DNA from: an uncultured Agrobacterium sp.
GTDB taxonomy: Bacteria; Pseudomonadota; Alphaproteobacteria; Rhizobiales; Rhizobiaceae
Assembly: GCA_913777615.1 (NCBI GenBank)
Contig: CAJYTK010000007.1
Coordinates: forward strand, 248,001 to 312,000
Reading direction: 5' to 3'
Length of the DNA: 64,000 nt
In this document: one piece after another, positions 1 through 8,574 of the stretch
Layout of the letters: every line of letters starts with the position of its first letter
How positions within the stretch are numbered: the first letter of the stretch is position 1
Notes under the pieces: model-generated
The model's database searches: none
Told to the model about the DNA's origin: nothing
The model's input: the letters and a program-made list of their open reading frames with translations, nothing else
Translations under genes and position numbers: made by a program

Positions 1-110
1 GCTTCGGCGTGACCTCCACATGCCGGGCATCATTCGGGCTCTACAATACCCGCGCGGAAGTGGATGCGCTGGCCGAAGCGCTCGATTATGCCCGCAAATT
101 CTTCGCCTGA
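1..110 (+). CDS. sufS: Cysteine desulfurase SufS, C-terminal fragment
   Basis: Only the last 35 residues are inside the window; the gene starts upstream of it. The tail reads FGVTSTCRASFGLYNTRAEV and ends in DYARKFFA before a TGA. The STCRASFGLYNT segment is typical of the C-terminal part of SufS/CsdA-type PLP cysteine desulfurases, which take sulfur from cysteine and pass it to the Suf scaffold. The next genes are a SufT-like and a SufA-like protein, 22 and about 540 bases on, which supports the call. The catalytic cysteine and PLP lysine lie outside the window and cannot be checked. Confidence 0.85.
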   Translation, partial: FGVTSTCRASFGLYNTRAEVDALAEALDYARKFFA

Positions 111-132
111 GATCGGATAGAGGATCAGGACC

Positions 133-540
133 ATGAGCACCGACACGACTGAACAGCCACAGGATCTGGCACAATCGCCCGCGCAAGAGGCTGGACCTGC
201 CCCCGCTAAAGCCTCCAGTCTTTCTCCGGATGAGCTGGCGCGCCTCAGTGACGATGTGATCGCAGCGCTGAAGACTGTCTACGACCCTGAAATTGCGGCC
301 GATATCTTCGAATTGGGTCTCGTCTACAAGATCGACATCGAAGACGACCGTATGGTCAAGATCGTCATGACGCTGACAGCACCTGGCTGCCCGGTCGCTG
401 GTGAAATGCCGGGTTGGGTGGAAAACGCGGTCGGCGCTGTCGAGGGCGTATCCGGCGTCACGGTGGAAATGACCTTTGATCCGCCATGGACCCCGGATCG
501 CATGTCGGAAGAAGCGCAGGTTGCGGTTGGCTGGTATTGA
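133..540 (+). CDS. sufT: SUF system Fe-S assembly protein, MIP18/DUF59 family (SufT-like)
   Basis: This 135-residue protein has a poorly conserved, Ala/Pro-rich N-terminus (about 1-35) followed by one DUF59/MIP18 domain. The domain shows the DPEIAADIFELGLVY helix, the LTAPGCPVAGEMP loop with the conserved Cys, and a C-terminal TFDPPWTPDRMSEEA. Members of this family assist Fe-S cluster maturation; the exact reaction is not settled. It starts 22 bases after sufS and is followed by a SufA-like gene, so it sits at the end of a suf operon. The length and domain are normal for alphaproteobacterial suf loci. Confidence 0.88.
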   Translation: MSTDTTEQPQDLAQSPAQEAGPAPAKASSLSPDELARLSDDVIAALKTVYDPEIAADIFELGLVYKIDIEDDRMVKIVMTLTAPGCPVAGEMPGWVENAVGAVEGVSGVTVEMTFDPPWTPDRMSEEAQVAVGWY

Positions 541-650
541 TCGCGGTCGATTAGACAGCGGGCACGTCTTGATACCATCGCCACGCAGGACTAGATTTGA
601 GTCCATAAACATCGGGCCTTGAACCCGACTGTCGAAGGAGTGAGGAGCCC

Positions 651-1040
651 ATGGGCTTTGCAGTGATGACAATGACGGAGGCTGCGGCCTCTCGCGTCAA
701 GGCGATCGTCGATAATTCCGGTGCGGACGCCAAGGGCGTGCGCGTCGGCATCAAAAAAGGCGGCTGCGCCGGGATGGAATATACCATCGATCTGGTCACG
801 GAGCCTGATGCCAAGGATGATCTGATCGAGAACGACGGTGCAAAGGTTTGGGTGCAGCCTTCCGCTGTGCTGTATCTGCTGGGCACGCAGATGGATTTCG
901 AAGTCACCAAGATGCGCTCCGGCTTCACCTTCAACAATCCGAACCAGACATCGGCCTGTGGATGCGGCGAATCCGTCGAACTGAAGGCGGCAGATCTTGC
1001 AGCGCTCGCTAAACAGCGTGAGGCGGAGGCAAGCGTCTGA
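651..1040 (+). CDS. sufA: A-type Fe-S carrier protein, HesB/IscA family (SufA-like)
   Basis: This 129-residue protein belongs to the HesB/IscA/SufA family, which binds Fe-S clusters and delivers them to apoproteins. The three conserved cysteines are present: one in KGGCAGMEY and two in the C-terminal ACGCGESV motif. The N-terminal MTMTEAAASRVK is the usual family start, so a second ATG at 666 is possible, but the ATG at 651 has a GGAG ribosome binding site five bases upstream. It lies 110 bases after the sufT-like gene and is the last gene of the suf group. It converges with the MYG1 gene on the other strand. Confidence 0.9.
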   Translation: MGFAVMTMTEAAASRVKAIVDNSGADAKGVRVGIKKGGCAGMEYTIDLVTEPDAKDDLIENDGAKVWVQPSAVLYLLGTQMDFEVTKMRSGFTFNNPNQTSACGCGESVELKAADLAALAKQREAEASV

Positions 1041-1105
1041 TAGGTGCCCGTGGCATTGCGGTGCTTGTCTTCACGCGCCGCTTCGGTTCGTTTTCCAAGC
1101 AGTAT

Positions 1106-2044
1106 TCAGGCAGACTGCCGCTCTAACAGGGCTTCCTTCGTGGCGATTTTCGCCATCATCATTGCGGCTTCTCGCGTCTTTGCCGCTGCAATGAAGCGAC
1201 CATTGTGGCAGAAGGTTGCGCCTTCGACACCACTTGCCCGCTCCAGATCGCCATTGGTCAAACCCGCCCAGGAAACCGGAAGATCGGCGCGAAGTTCGAA
1301 GCCTTCTTCAGCACGGCGGATGCCTGTTACGCACCAGTCCTTATCACGCGGGTGAACGACGAAAAGTAGGTGGTCTGCACCGGCTTTTACGATGGCCGGG
1401 CGGAAGGGCATTCCGATCGGCAATTCCAGAATGCGGCTTTCGCCGGTCTGTTGTTCTATGGCTTTTAGAACAAGCGTTTCTGCTCTGAGTTTTGCCGCTT
1501 TCTTCTCGATCCCGGCTTCAACAAACGCGCGAGCAATCGTAAGCGCGCCATGAAATGCTGCGTCATCGGCGCCTGGTTCACGGTTGTCGAACGAAGGCTT
1601 CAGCGTTTCTAGCAATGACGGCAGGGTAAGGCCCGCGAGTTCTCCGGCAATGGCAGGACTCAGCGCCCCATTGTCTGTGAGGTCGATCGGTAGCACGAAG
1701 CTTTTGTCGAAAGACGCGTGGACGTCTTCGATGTCGGCTGCAGGAATGCCAAGCGCGGTGAGATAGTCGCGACCGTAGTGCTTCCACACAAGGCCGAATG
1801 AGCTATAGGGCTGGCCGTTCTCACGCAGCGGCGCACCGCGCTGATGGTGATCGAAGATCTGCGCCTCTGCATCATAAGCGCCGCCGACATCATAGATGAT
1901 CCGGTCTTTTGAAGGCGTGATCCATTCCGGCGCGCGGCTCCGAACGATTTGCGCCCCTGGATAAAGGCGGGTGAGGATGACGCTGGAAAGCAGTTCATCG
2001 GCATGGAAGCCGCCGGAATGAGTGACGAGGAATTCCAACGCCAT
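1106..2044 (-). CDS. MYG1 family (UPF0160) DHH-like metal-dependent hydrolase
   Basis: This 312-residue protein matches the MYG1/UPF0160 family. The N-terminus THSGGFHADELLSSVIL carries the first metal-binding His/Asp motif, followed by IIYDVGGAYDAEAQIFDHHQ, where the DHH-type motif lies. The C-terminal part has the family signature WCVTGIRR and SWAGL, then CHNGRFIAAAKTREAAMMMA. Eukaryotic MYG1 has been described as an exonuclease; the bacterial role is not established. It is downstream of the Gre-type gene on the same strand with a 74-base gap, so co-transcription is possible. Length is normal. Confidence 0.88.
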   Translation of the reverse strand: MALEFLVTHSGGFHADELLSSVILTRLYPGAQIVRSRAPEWITPSKDRIIYDVGGAYDAEAQIFDHHQRGAPLRENGQPYSSFGLVWKHYGRDYLTALGIPAADIEDVHASFDKSFVLPIDLTDNGALSPAIAGELAGLTLPSLLETLKPSFDNREPGADDAAFHGALTIARAFVEAGIEKKAAKLRAETLVLKAIEQQTGESRILELPIGMPFRPAIVKAGADHLLFVVHPRDKDWCVTGIRRAEEGFELRADLPVSWAGLTNGDLERASGVEGATFCHNGRFIAAAKTREAAMMMAKIATKEALLERQSA

Positions 2045-2118
2045 GCGCAGTAAACCTTTTGCTGAAAGTCAAGTAACAGGGCAGTTACCCGTTATTTCAA
2101 CCTCCTGCAACTGGTGGC

Positions 2119-2601
2119 CTAGTGAATGGCGGTTATTTCCAGTTCTTGTCCGCCCACCGTGGCAATATCACCAACAGCCTTGCCATTTAGTGCACGGGCA
2201 ACGGGTGAAACGTAGGAAATGGATCCCGCCTTCGGATCTGCCTCGTCCTCGCCGACGATACGATAGGTTTGGACGCGACCATCTTCACGAGTGAAGGTGA
2301 CGGTACTTCCAAAAGAAACAATCTCGGTCGTTTCTGGGGCGGGCATTAACTGGGCGGTGCGCAGCCGCTCCGCAAGATAGCGGATATCTCGGAGGTGCGG
2401 CGCAATCTGGCGCCTGCGTTCATTCACATCCTCTACCGCATTGGCAATCTCGTGTGCCGCACGGGCAGCTTTCATCTGTTCTTCGAGGCGCTTGAGACCT
2501 TCCTCAGTGACGAGATTGGGATGTTGGGAGATGGGGCGATCCGGCAGTTGGGTTTCCGCTGCAGTCTCTGCACTTTCTTCTTTTACAAAGGCAACGCTCA
2601 C
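2119..2601 (-). CDS. GreA/GreB family transcription elongation factor
   Basis: The product is about 160 residues. An N-terminal coiled-coil (VTEEGLKRLEEQMKAARAAH onward) is followed by the C-terminal FKBP-like Gre domain (VSFGSTVTFTREDGRVQTY ... ISYVSPVARALNGKAVGD). Gre factors enter the RNA polymerase secondary channel and stimulate cleavage of backtracked transcripts. I chose the GTG at 2601 because a GGGGAG ribosome binding site lies seven bases upstream; an in-frame ATG at 2628 would add nine residues that look non-conserved. The long leader before the coiled-coil is unlike the housekeeping GreA, so this is probably a second, GreB-like paralog. Confidence 0.85.
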   Translation of the reverse strand: MSVAFVKEESAETAAETQLPDRPISQHPNLVTEEGLKRLEEQMKAARAAHEIANAVEDVNERRRQIAPHLRDIRYLAERLRTAQLMPAPETTEIVSFGSTVTFTREDGRVQTYRIVGEDEADPKAGSISYVSPVARALNGKAVGDIATVGGQELEITAIH

Positions 2602-2679
2602 GGTCCTACTCCCCAATTCGCATCTCATTCATATGGAGAGCGAGAGGCGATTTAGCAAGTTTGAGAGGAGGCCGACTTT

Positions 2680-3546
2680 CGCAATCTCGTGCTCAGCTTT
2701 CCCGTGTGGCAAACCAGTTCGCCAGTCATGCGCCGATGTTGTGCCCGGCACTGAAAAATCGCGCTCAGGACGTCTGCCGGTGGCGAGAAATACGTGTTGT
2801 CCAGCGCAGCGTCGAGCCGCAAATTTTTCATGCCGACTTCGATTGTGATCGCTTTGCGTTTAGCAAGCGTCAGCCCGACTGTCTTTGCGGCAAACAAATC
2901 AAGTGGATCGCCAAGACCATTATGCAGGAAAACCATCCCGAAAATCATGATGCCTGACTGGACAATCGAGGCTTTGGACCCGCCGACCACAGCGGCAGCA
3001 CCGGAACGGCTGCTCTGACAAAGGATGGCAGCAATTTCTAGAGAAGCGCACCGAACGCCAGTCGTATGACGACCGCTTGATGATGCCCATGAACTTCGCC
3101 CAGCCATGGACAGGCTAGTGCTAGCTGGCAAACCCAGACCAGGGGAGGCGTGATGATCGGGGCCGCAGGTGTCGTTACCGATGGGCAGGCGACCGAAAGG
3201 GCAACATGATCTTTTGAGAGGTAGGTCATGACATTCGAGAAGGTGCCGCTGGGGCGGCAACAACAAGTATAACGCTAGCGACAACTTTCCGGGGCGTCGG
3301 GATGAGATTTATCGGCGAAACTGCGAGAAGCGGCATGATCAAAAACCAGCCCGCCAAGCCGAACGTCACATCGAAAGGCCGTTGCACGACCTCAAGAAAA
3401 TCATCCAGCGAGATGGTCGCTCCCGTTCCCAACATGATGACCGACAAAAGCGTGACGATCCAATTGATTGAGGAACACGTGCCGCGGATGGAGGCGACGA
3501 TCAACAAGGGGCCGCGTAGATGATCGAGGCATGGATCGCGCCGCAT
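2680..3546 (-). pseudogene. Decayed bile acid:sodium symporter (BASS/SBF family) gene
   Basis: Pieces of one BASS-family transporter lie in different reading frames of the minus strand. The first piece (3546-3226) reads VIMLGTGATISLDDFLEVVQ and then FGLAGWFLIMPLLA. The next frame (3229-3038) continues with [21 protein letters not shown] third frame holds IMIFGMVFLHNGLGDPLDLF followed by RKAITIEVGMKN. These are the normal family segments in the right order, and together they span the expected length of about 280 residues. At least two frameshifts, near 3228 and near 3040, break the gene. Bases 2602-2679 upstream of the Gre gene hold nothing further that I recognise. Confidence 0.8.
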
Positions 3547-3686
3547 CAGCGTTGATGCTGCTTTTAGGATAGGCGGGTTGGACCCAACGAGAAGAAAGCG
3601 TTATCCGAAGATCTCTATCCCCACGTGTTTTCTAGTGAGGGATTGCGTGAAATTCACATTAAAAAATCAATTGCTTGTAAAGTGTA

Positions 3687-3763
3687 TGGCGACCCCTGCA
3701 GGACTCGAACCTGCGACCTACTGCTTAGAAGGCAGTTGCTCTATCCAGTTGAGCTAAGGGGCC
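3687..3763 (-). tRNA. tRNA-Arg (anticodon UCU)
   Basis: The minus strand folds as a complete cloverleaf. The acceptor stem GGCCCCT pairs with AGGGGTC with one G-U pair, the D arm is GCTC...GAGC, and the anticodon stem ACTGC/GCAGT encloses the loop CTTCTAA with anticodon TCT. The T arm carries GGTTCGAGTCC, and CCA is encoded at 3687-3689. It is 77 bases long. The gene lies between the decayed symporter and the NDUFS4-like gene. Confidence 0.97.
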
Positions 3764-3794
3764 ACTTACGACGCCGTGAAGGCGCCGGAAACGG

Positions 3795-4100
3795 TTAGTG
3801 CGTCCAAGGCTGCGTGCGGGTGTAGCGGAAATTGTCCGTGTAGGAAACCGTCTGCCGCTCTGCTTCCTTTGGCTGGATCACGCGGTAATCGATGCCCTTG
3901 CGCTGCGCGTAGGCTTCTGCCTGTTCCTGCGTCTCGAAGTTGAGCTTGACCTGCTGCTTCATGTCCGAGGAGGACGTGTAGCCCATGATCGGGTCAATCT
4001 TGCGCGGAACCTCGGCGTCGAATTCCAGCACCCAGATATTCGTCTTGGCTTTGCCAGACTGCATGGCGGTCTTTGCCGGACGATAAATTTTTGCAGACAT
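3795..4100 (-). CDS. Complex I NDUFS4-like accessory subunit (ETC complex I subunit conserved region)
   Basis: This 101-residue protein matches the NDUFS4/18-kDa accessory subunit family of respiratory complex I. Visible features are MSAKIYRPAKTAMQSG at the start, WVLEFDAEVPRKIDPIMGYT with the family's GYTSSSDMKQQVKLNF core, and AEAYAQRKGIDY near the end. Alphaproteobacteria carry such homologues of mitochondrial accessory subunits, usually away from the nuo operon, as here. It is a soluble peripheral subunit with no signal peptide or membrane segment. It is followed by tRNA-Arg and appears to be a single-gene transcription unit. Confidence 0.9.
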   Translation of the reverse strand: MSAKIYRPAKTAMQSGKAKTNIWVLEFDAEVPRKIDPIMGYTSSSDMKQQVKLNFETQEQAEAYAQRKGIDYRVIQPKEAERQTVSYTDNFRYTRTQPWTH

Positions 4101-4423
4101 TTCAACTGCTCCAGTCTTGCGCTCAAGCGCGATGACGCTCTTTCTACGCGGCCTTCCGTAACCATTGTATTACGGTCGGCATCGGAATTTCACTTGGACC
4201 GACTCATGCGCGAAGTCAAGCCGGTAGGTTGGTAGATGCTACAGCATCGGTCTTAAAATCGTAATCGATTTTCTGAAAGAGCGGTGCATGGGTTCAAGGA
4301 CGATAGAAGCATGGCACCCCACCGAAAGATCGCAGGCTTCGACAACAGAAAAAAGCCAATGGCACGCTTGAATGAGACGCGCGAAGCAGATTGTATCGCG
4401 GCGACCAAGAGGAGACACCGATC
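4101..4423. other. Intergenic stretch without recognised gene
   Basis: These 323 bases lie between two divergent genes, the NDUFS4-like gene and the 47-residue membrane peptide, and must hold the promoters for both. Open frames here overlap each other and show no family resemblance or ribosome binding site. I see no strong inverted repeat. Confidence 0.5.
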
Positions 4424-4567
4424 ATGAGCGATAACGTCATCAAGTTCCGCAAGCCGCAGCCGTCGAAAAAACCCCGTCCTCCCGGTCAAGGCAAGATTTT
4501 GGCGGTCGTCATAGGCGGCGTAGCGCTTTGCGTCTTGATCTGGATGCACTTTCAATTTGGAGTATGA
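4424..4567 (+). CDS. Small single-span membrane protein of unknown function
   Basis: This 47-residue open frame starts MSDNVIKFRKPQPSKKPRPP and continues with a basic, proline-rich stretch to about residue 24. A single hydrophobic segment (about 25-41, ILAVVIGGVALCVLIW) precedes a short tail MHFQFGV. A GAGGAG-type ribosome binding site lies nine bases before the ATG. The layout of positive N-terminus then hydrophobic helix predicts an inner-membrane protein with a cytoplasmic N-terminus. I do not recognise a named family. The good ribosome binding site and protein-like composition favour a real gene. Confidence 0.65.
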   Translation: MSDNVIKFRKPQPSKKPRPPGQGKILAVVIGGVALCVLIWMHFQFGV

Positions 4568-4802
4568 CGCCTGACATGCTGAATTTGCTCAGCTAAGGGC
4601 AAATCGATCTTGGTCTCCCAACAATAGGCGGTGCCTGACTCGCTCAAGGCTTGAGATCGCGATTCGATGCGTAATGAGTGGCGTTCTGGACTTGATACTT
4701 CATAGAGCCGCGAAATCCCGAATATCGGAGCCCGCTCAGCTCTCACAAAAAATTTAATTATAGGGAAGTAATAAATTTCAGACAAATCATTGATTTGTCG
4801 AA

Positions 4803-4879
<77 letters not shown>

Positions 4880-5136
4880 CCGATGTCGTGAGCGGGGAGA
4901 TACACGGTTACCGCAGACCCTGCAACAGCTAAAATCACCTTTTCGTTTGTTTTTTCTCGATCGCCGGTCGGTCACTTCCTTAAAGCGCTGTCGGAAGCCG
5001 GGTCAGATTACGAAGTTTTCACTTCACCCATCCCTCTGGCTGTGCCAAGCGATCCGGCAGACGTATTTTAGCAGTTGCGGTAGCGGCCTTCGATAGCCAC
5101 CTATCAAGCCTTAAGACTTCTGCAATCGCTCATGTA

Positions 5137-6441
5137 ATGGGAATGAACGAGTTGGATGCCAATAGCGACAATACGAACAGCCAGAATGCGAAGCCGGACC
5201 TTCGCGACATTCTGGCGTCTTCGAAAACGGGCAAGAAGAAATCGAGACGTTCGCTCTATATCTTTCTTGCGCTGCTGATGATCGCAGGCGCAGCGACTTA
5301 CTATTTTGCCTTCGCGGGCGCGAGGGTGGCCTATAGCTACACGACGCAGGAGGCAAAGCGGGGCGATCTTTCCGTCATTGTCACCTCGACCGGTTCGGTT
5401 CAGCCCACCGACCAAGTGGATATATCGAGCGAACTCTCCGGTACTATCCGCAAGGTCAATGTGACCTTCAACAGTTCCGTCAAGGCTGCAGACGTGCTGG
5501 CCGAACTCGATACCAACAAACTCGAAGCCGATGTGCAAAGCGCGCGCGCCAAACTCGCCTCGGCAAGAGCCAGCGTAGCGAAGGCGAGGGCAGATCTCGG
5601 TTCGGCCAATACATCGCTCGAACGCTTGCGCTCGCTGGTGCAAAGCCGTGTGTCCAGCCAGCAGGATCTCGATGCCGCGCAGTTTAACCGCGATGCTGCG
5701 GCAGCAACGTTGGAAGTCAATGAGGCGAGCGTGCTTTCATCCGAGGCGGATTTGCGGCTTGCGGAGGTCAATCTCAGCAAGGCAAAGATCGTTTCTCCTA
5801 TCGATGGCGTCATCCTCACGCGTGATGTCGATCCCGGCGCGACCGTGGCGTCGTCTTTGAACGCGCCTGTGCTGTTCACTATTGCAGGAGATTTGCGCCG
5901 CATGGAGCTTCAGGTTTCGATCGATGAAGCGGATGTCGGCAAAGTCGAGGCTGGTCAGGAGGCGACCTTCAATGTGGATGCCTATCCTGAGCGCCGTTTC
6001 CCAGCAAAAATCGAAACCGTTCGTTTTGCTTCGGAAACCGTATCCAATGTCGTGACCTACAAGGGTATCCTCACCGTCGATAATGCAGAGCTGTTGCTGC
6101 GCCCTGGCATGACGGCGACCGCAAATATCGTGGTCGAGCATGTGAAGGATGCGCTGCTGGTACCCAACGCTGCCTTGCGCTACACACCGCCCCGCGAGAA
6201 TGCGTCGCGCGGTGGCGGCCTCATGGGCTTGTTCCGGCCTCCGCGTATGAACAGATCGCGCGGAGGCAGCGCCGAGCAGGCTGCAGCGGGCAAGCGTCAG
6301 GTGTGGGTATTGCGCAACGGCACGCCATTGAGCGTCTCTGTCCAGGCTGGCTCTACCGATGGCCAGTTCACCGCCGTGACTTCGGAAGAGTTGAAGCCCG
6401 GCGACCAAGTGATCACCGACGCAACCCAACGCAGCAGCTAG
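5137..6441 (+). CDS. MacA-like periplasmic adaptor (HlyD/RND membrane fusion protein)
   Basis: This 434-residue protein has a cytoplasmic N-terminus, one membrane anchor (about 44-62, SLYIFLALLMIAGAATYYFA), then a typical adaptor. The first lipoyl half is GSVQPTDQVDISSELSG, a long alpha-hairpin with ARAKLASARASVAKARADLG follows, the second lipoyl half is AKIVSPIDGVILTRDVDPG, and then come the beta-barrel and membrane-proximal domains. A Gly/Arg-rich insert (MGLFRPPRMNRSRGG) lies near residue 365. It is followed after 14 bases by an ABC ATPase and a MacB-type permease, so it should link that exporter to an outer-membrane channel. No TolC gene is nearby. The substrate could be a macrolide, a peptide or a lipid; I cannot tell which. 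Confidence 0.88.
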   Translation: MGMNELDANSDNTNSQNAKPDLRDILASSKTGKKKSRRSLYIFLALLMIAGAATYYFAFAGARVAYSYTTQEAKRGDLSVIVTSTGSVQPTDQVDISSELSGTIRKVNVTFNSSVKAADVLAELDTNKLEADVQSARAKLASARASVAKARADLGSANTSLERLRSLVQSRVSSQQDLDAAQFNRDAAAATLEVNEASVLSSEADLRLAEVNLSKAKIVSPIDGVILTRDVDPGATVASSLNAPVLFTIAGDLRRMELQVSIDEADVGKVEAGQEATFNVDAYPERRFPAKIETVRFASETVSNVVTYKGILTVDNAELLLRPGMTATANIVVEHVKDALLVPNAALRYTPPRENASRGGGLMGLFRPPRMNRSRGGSAEQAAAGKRQVWVLRNGTPLSVSVQAGSTDGQFTAVTSEELKPGDQVITDATQRSS

Positions 6442-6455
6442 GCGGGAGTGAAAGC

Positions 6456-7178
6456 ATGAGCGCGCCGCCTCTGATCGAATTCCGCGATGTGGTGAAACAA
6501 TATGGCAAAGGCGAAGCGGCCATCCGGGCGCTGGACGGCGTCAGCCTGTCGATCAAGGAACACGAATTCGTCGCCATAATGGGGCCGTCCGGCTCCGGAA
6601 AATCCACGTCGATGAACATTATCGGCTGCCTGGATACTCCGACCGCAGGGGAATATCTGTTTCAGGGTGTGCCGACCAGCGGCTTTGACAATGAGCATTT
6701 GACGCTGCTTCGCCGCCATATGCTGGGCTTTGTCTTTCAAGGCTTCAACCTGCTGTCACGCACCTCGGCTGTCGAGAATGTCGAACTCCCCCTGATCTAT
6801 CGCGGCATGAAATCCGGGGAGCGGCGCGCACTTGCCATGGAGGCCTTAGCGCAGGTGGGGCTTAAGGGGCGTGAGCACCACACCACTCAGGAGCTTTCTG
6901 GCGGCCAGCAGCAGCGTGTGGCGATCGCGCGCGCCATCGTTACCAAGCCGGCACTGCTTCTTGCAGACGAGCCGACGGGCAATCTCGACACGAAAACCAG
7001 TATCGAGATCATGGAGTTGATAACTTCGCTTAATCGCGATCGCGGCATTACCGTCGTAATGGTGACCCACGAAGAGGACATCGCTGCGCACGCCAAACGT
7101 CTGCTGCGTTTCGTCGATGGCCATCTGGATTCAGACAGCGCCGCCGAGCCGATGAGGGAGGACGCGGATGTTCTTTGA
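6456..7178 (+). CDS. MacB/LolD-type ABC transporter ATP-binding protein
   Basis: This 240-residue protein carries the full nucleotide-binding domain: Walker A GPSGSGKST (near 43), Q-loop FVFQGFNLL, the signature [15 protein letters not shown], Walker B LLLADEPTGNLD and the H-loop VTHEEDIA. The DEPTGNLD form is typical of the LolD/MacB/FtsE exporter group. I chose the ATG at 6456, fourteen bases after the adaptor gene, over the far-upstream frame start that lies inside the adaptor. Its end overlaps the permease start by 11 bases. It is a separate ATPase polypeptide, unlike E. coli MacB where ATPase and permease are fused. Confidence 0.93.
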   Translation: MSAPPLIEFRDVVKQYGKGEAAIRALDGVSLSIKEHEFVAIMGPSGSGKSTSMNIIGCLDTPTAGEYLFQGVPTSGFDNEHLTLLRRHMLGFVFQGFNLLSRTSAVENVELPLIYRGMKSGERRALAMEALAQVGLKGREHHTTQELSGGQQQRVAIARAIVTKPALLLADEPTGNLDTKTSIEIMELITSLNRDRGITVVMVTHEEDIAAHAKRLLRFVDGHLDSDSAAEPMREDADVL

Positions 7179-8376
7179 AACCGTCAGGCTTGCCATGCGT
7201 GCCATCAGCCGCAATATGCTTCGGTCATTCCTCACCGTGCTTGGTGTTGTTATCGGTGTTGCAGCAGTCATCGCCATGGTCACAATCGGTAACGGCACGA
7301 CCGCGCAGGTTAAATCGGAGCTTTCGCGCCTCGGCACCAACATGCTCTTCCTCAGGCCCGGACAATTCGGCCCGGGTCGCGCCAGTGTCGACGCGAAACG
7401 TTTTACAGATAGCGATGTGCAGGCCATCCGTGAACAGATCAGCGGTGTGAGGGCCGTCGCGCCTTTGAACAGGTCATCCGCGGCAACGGTTATCTATGGC
7501 GGAAAAAATCATCAGACAAGTGTCGTGGGAACCACCAACGACTATCTGATTGCCCAAGACTGGACGATAGCGCTTGGCCGCGAGTTTCTGCCTGCTGAAG
7601 ATCGCGGTGGGCAGATCGGCTGCATCATTGGTGAAACTGTTCGCCAGGAGCTGTTCGGTTCAGCCGATCCCGTGGGTCAGACGATCCGCGTTAGTAATAT
7701 CTCCTGCCCGGTCATCGCGGTTTTGGGGCGCAAAGGGCAGTCCGGGCTTGGCGATGACCAGGATGACACCGTGATCATGCCGCTGAAAATCCATCAGCGC
7801 CGCATCGGTGGCACGACGACCATTTCCTCCATTATGGTCTCGGCGCAGGATGGGGTGTCGACGGCCAAGGTGCAATCCGACCTAGAAAACCTGTTGCGTG
7901 AGCGCCGGCGCATCGGACTTGGCCGCCAGGACGATTTCACCGTCAATGACATGGCTCAGATCGCGTCCGCGATGACCGGAACCACGACGCTGCTGACGGG
8001 CTTGCTCGGTGCTGTTGCTGCCGTCAGTCTTCTGGTCGGCGGCATCGGTATCATGAACATCATGCTGGTTTCGGTGACTGAACGAACACGCGAAATCGGC
8101 ATACGGCTTGCTATCGGCGCCTTGGAAAAACAGGTGCTGACGCAGTTCCTCGTCGAGGCCGTCATGCTTTCGGCCTTCGGTGGCATTGCGGGAATTTTGA
8201 CAGGCCTTGCACTGGCCTATTCGGTTGTGAGCTTCCTCGGGGTCCCTTTCGTCACGAGCCCGACGATCATTGCCATCGCTTTTGCTTTTTCAGCCGCCAT
8301 CGGCGTGGTCTTCGGCTATTTCCCTGCGCGACGCGCCGCAAGCCTTAGCCCGATCGAAGCTCTGCGCCACGAGTAG
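7168..8376 (+). CDS. MacB-type ABC transporter permease (FtsX family)
   Basis: This 402-residue permease has a first membrane helix at about 20-42 (LRSFLTVLGVVIGVAAVIAM), a large periplasmic MacB_PCD domain up to about 270, and three C-terminal helices. The FtsX-domain signature GGIGIMNIMLVSVTERTREI is followed by GIRLAIGA. This topology is that of mechanotransmitting exporters that act from the periplasmic side with an adaptor and TolC. It overlaps the ATPase gene by 11 bases, so the three genes form one operon. The last residues SPIEALRHE are the usual MacB-type ending. Confidence 0.92.
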   Translation: MFFETVRLAMRAISRNMLRSFLTVLGVVIGVAAVIAMVTIGNGTTAQVKSELSRLGTNMLFLRPGQFGPGRASVDAKRFTDSDVQAIREQISGVRAVAPLNRSSAATVIYGGKNHQTSVVGTTNDYLIAQDWTIALGREFLPAEDRGGQIGCIIGETVRQELFGSADPVGQTIRVSNISCPVIAVLGRKGQSGLGDDQDDTVIMPLKIHQRRIGGTTTISSIMVSAQDGVSTAKVQSDLENLLRERRRIGLGRQDDFTVNDMAQIASAMTGTTTLLTGLLGAVAAVSLLVGGIGIMNIMLVSVTERTREIGIRLAIGALEKQVLTQFLVEAVMLSAFGGIAGILTGLALAYSVVSFLGVPFVTSPTIIAIAFAFSAAIGVVFGYFPARRAASLSPIEALRHE

Positions 8377-8574
8377 TCCGTCGGTCAGGTTTTCCCAACC
8401 GACAATATTGAGATCAGTTTGCTTTTGCCGAGGCGCGAACCAGTTCGACCATAGGTTTGAGCGGCGATTTTGCTCCATCCGCTTGTTCACCTCATCGGAC
8501 TGAATCTGGAGCTCTTACATGCGGCCGTCGTTCTTGCCGTTGACCCAATGACATCCCGCGCTTATCCGTGAGAA

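Noticed and set aside
4552..4785. A 77-codon minus-strand frame in AT-rich DNA next to tRNA-Pro
   Set aside because: No ribosome binding site or family; partly overlaps the better supported 47-residue gene.
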